A stretch of DNA of 23,207 bases, from NCBI GenBank assembly GCA_016875645.1, contig VGPE01000011.1, positions 1 through 23,207 on the forward strand, read 5' to 3'. The notes below the pieces were generated by a model, which searched no databases, had not been told where the DNA came from, and saw only the letters and a program-made list of their open reading frames with translations. How positions within the stretch are numbered: the first letter of the stretch is position 1; the number at the start of each line of letters is the position of its first letter. Below are positions 22,824-23,207 of this stretch, one piece after another. The DNA is from Chloroflexota bacterium (GTDB lineage: Bacteria; Chloroflexota; Limnocylindria; Limnocylindrales; CSP1-4). The position numbers and the translations under genes are program-made.

Positions 22824-22869
22824 CCGGAGGGGGTCGGACGGGTCATGGACATTGGCCCGACCCCTCCGG
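22824..22869 (-). terminator. Hairpin terminator of the aldehyde dehydrogenase gene
   Basis: CCGGAGGGGGTCGG (22824-22837) pairs with CCGACCCCTCCGG (22857-22869): 13 pairs with one bulged G, around a 19-base loop. It begins 15 bases past the dehydrogenase stop on the minus strand. No T run follows. Confidence 0.6.
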
Positions 22870-22883
22870 GACTCCTTCCGGCA

Positions 22884-23207
22884 CTAGCCGACGATCGTCT
22901 GGCTCTGCTCCCGCAGATACTGCTGGAGGTAGTGGAACCCGCCGGCGTTCCTGCCGGTGGTGCCGGAACCTTTCCAGCCCCCGAAGGGCTGGATGCCGGG
23001 CCACGCACCGGTCGTGGAGCCCGCGCGGCGGTTGACGTAGACGACACCGGCCTCGATGCCCGCGAGGAACCGCGCGACCTCTGCGGGGTCCTCGCTGTAG
23101 AACCCTGCCGTCAGGCCGTAGATGCTGTCGTTCGCGAGTGTGAGCCCCTCGTCGAGCGAGTCGATCGGCGCGACCACCGTGAACGGCACGAACAGCTCGT
23201 CGCGGAA
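22884..23207 (-). CDS. Aldehyde dehydrogenase, probably delta-1-pyrroline-5-carboxylate dehydrogenase, C-terminal part
   Basis: The last 107 residues of an NAD(P)-dependent aldehyde dehydrogenase; the gene continues past the right edge and the catalytic Cys is outside the window. Visible text is FRDELFVPFTVVAPIDSLDE, ANDSIYGLTAGFYSEDPAEV, GVVYVNRRAGSTTGAWPGIQ and PFGGWKGSGTTGRNAGGF. The end, HYLQQYLREQSQTIVG, closely resembles the P5C dehydrogenase (RocA/PruA) group, which makes glutamate in proline breakdown. The phrase VNRRAGSTTGA also fits that group. It is followed by a hairpin terminator, so it is separate from the PFOR remnant downstream. Confidence 0.85.
   Translation of the reverse strand, partial: FRDELFVPFTVVAPIDSLDEGLTLANDSIYGLTAGFYSEDPAEVARFLAGIEAGVVYVNRRAGSTTGAWPGIQPFGGWKGSGTTGRNAGGFHYLQQYLREQSQTIVG

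Noticed and set aside
1..23207. CRISPR arrays, tRNA, rRNA, insertion sequences or phage genes
   Set aside because: No regular repeat-spacer pattern, no transposase or integrase frame, and no RNA gene sequence was recognised on either strand.

Overview
The window is very GC-rich DNA (about 70% by eye, third codon positions almost always G or C) from a bacterial chromosome. Many starts are GTG or TTG, genes often overlap by four bases, and the content mixes F420-type luciferase-like oxidoreductase, SufB/SufD, an RND pump with no adaptor, and a PFOR remnant. This fits a soil or freshwater Chloroflexota (Limnocylindria-like) or an actinobacterial lineage. The taxonomy is an inference from gene content only. 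No rRNA, tRNA, CRISPR array or insertion sequence was found.

Layout. 1-1765 (minus): an ECF sigma factor cut by the window edge, preceded on the same strand by an iron exporter that fuses a ferritin-like domain to a VIT1/CCC1 membrane domain. 1876-5496 (plus): an ornithine cyclodeaminase-family reductase and a membrane-anchored penicillin-acylase-family Ntn hydrolase. 5497-6039: non-coding, with the broken remains of a GNAT acetyltransferase. 6040-11314 (minus): an iron-sulfur assembly cluster, sufB (interrupted by an intein), an SRPBCC protein and sufD, coupled by 4-base overlaps, then a Rieske ferredoxin and a DUF6941-like protein. 11641-12531 (plus): an LLM oxidoreductase. 12629-14318 (minus): a fumarylacetoacetate-hydrolase-family protein and a single-pass membrane protein. 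14478-18134 (minus): MarR regulator and RND transporter, overlapping by 4 bases. 18202-19973 (plus): a YcaQ/AlkX-type DNA glycosylase-like protein and an OsmC peroxidase. 20290-22094 (minus): a TetR regulator and a tandem universal stress protein. 22147-23207 (minus): a C-terminal fragment of pyruvate:ferredoxin oxidoreductase and the C-terminus of an aldehyde dehydrogenase.

The most interesting part is the suf locus. Its promoter region has a good -35/-10 pair (TTGACG, 17 bases, GATAAT) whose -10 lies inside a 25-base palindrome with IscR/Rrf2-like geometry. SufB carries a 342-residue intein with all splicing residues and both LAGLIDADG aspartates. Upstream of the intein site, a 120-base patch of the N-extein has a sharply lower third-position GC (about 45% against about 95% beside it). 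That patch surrounds the conserved EGCTAPIY cysteine, which I recall as the insertion point of another SufB intein. It may be the scar of a lost intein or a co-conversion tract. sufC is not next to sufB/sufD, and an SRPBCC protein sits between them.
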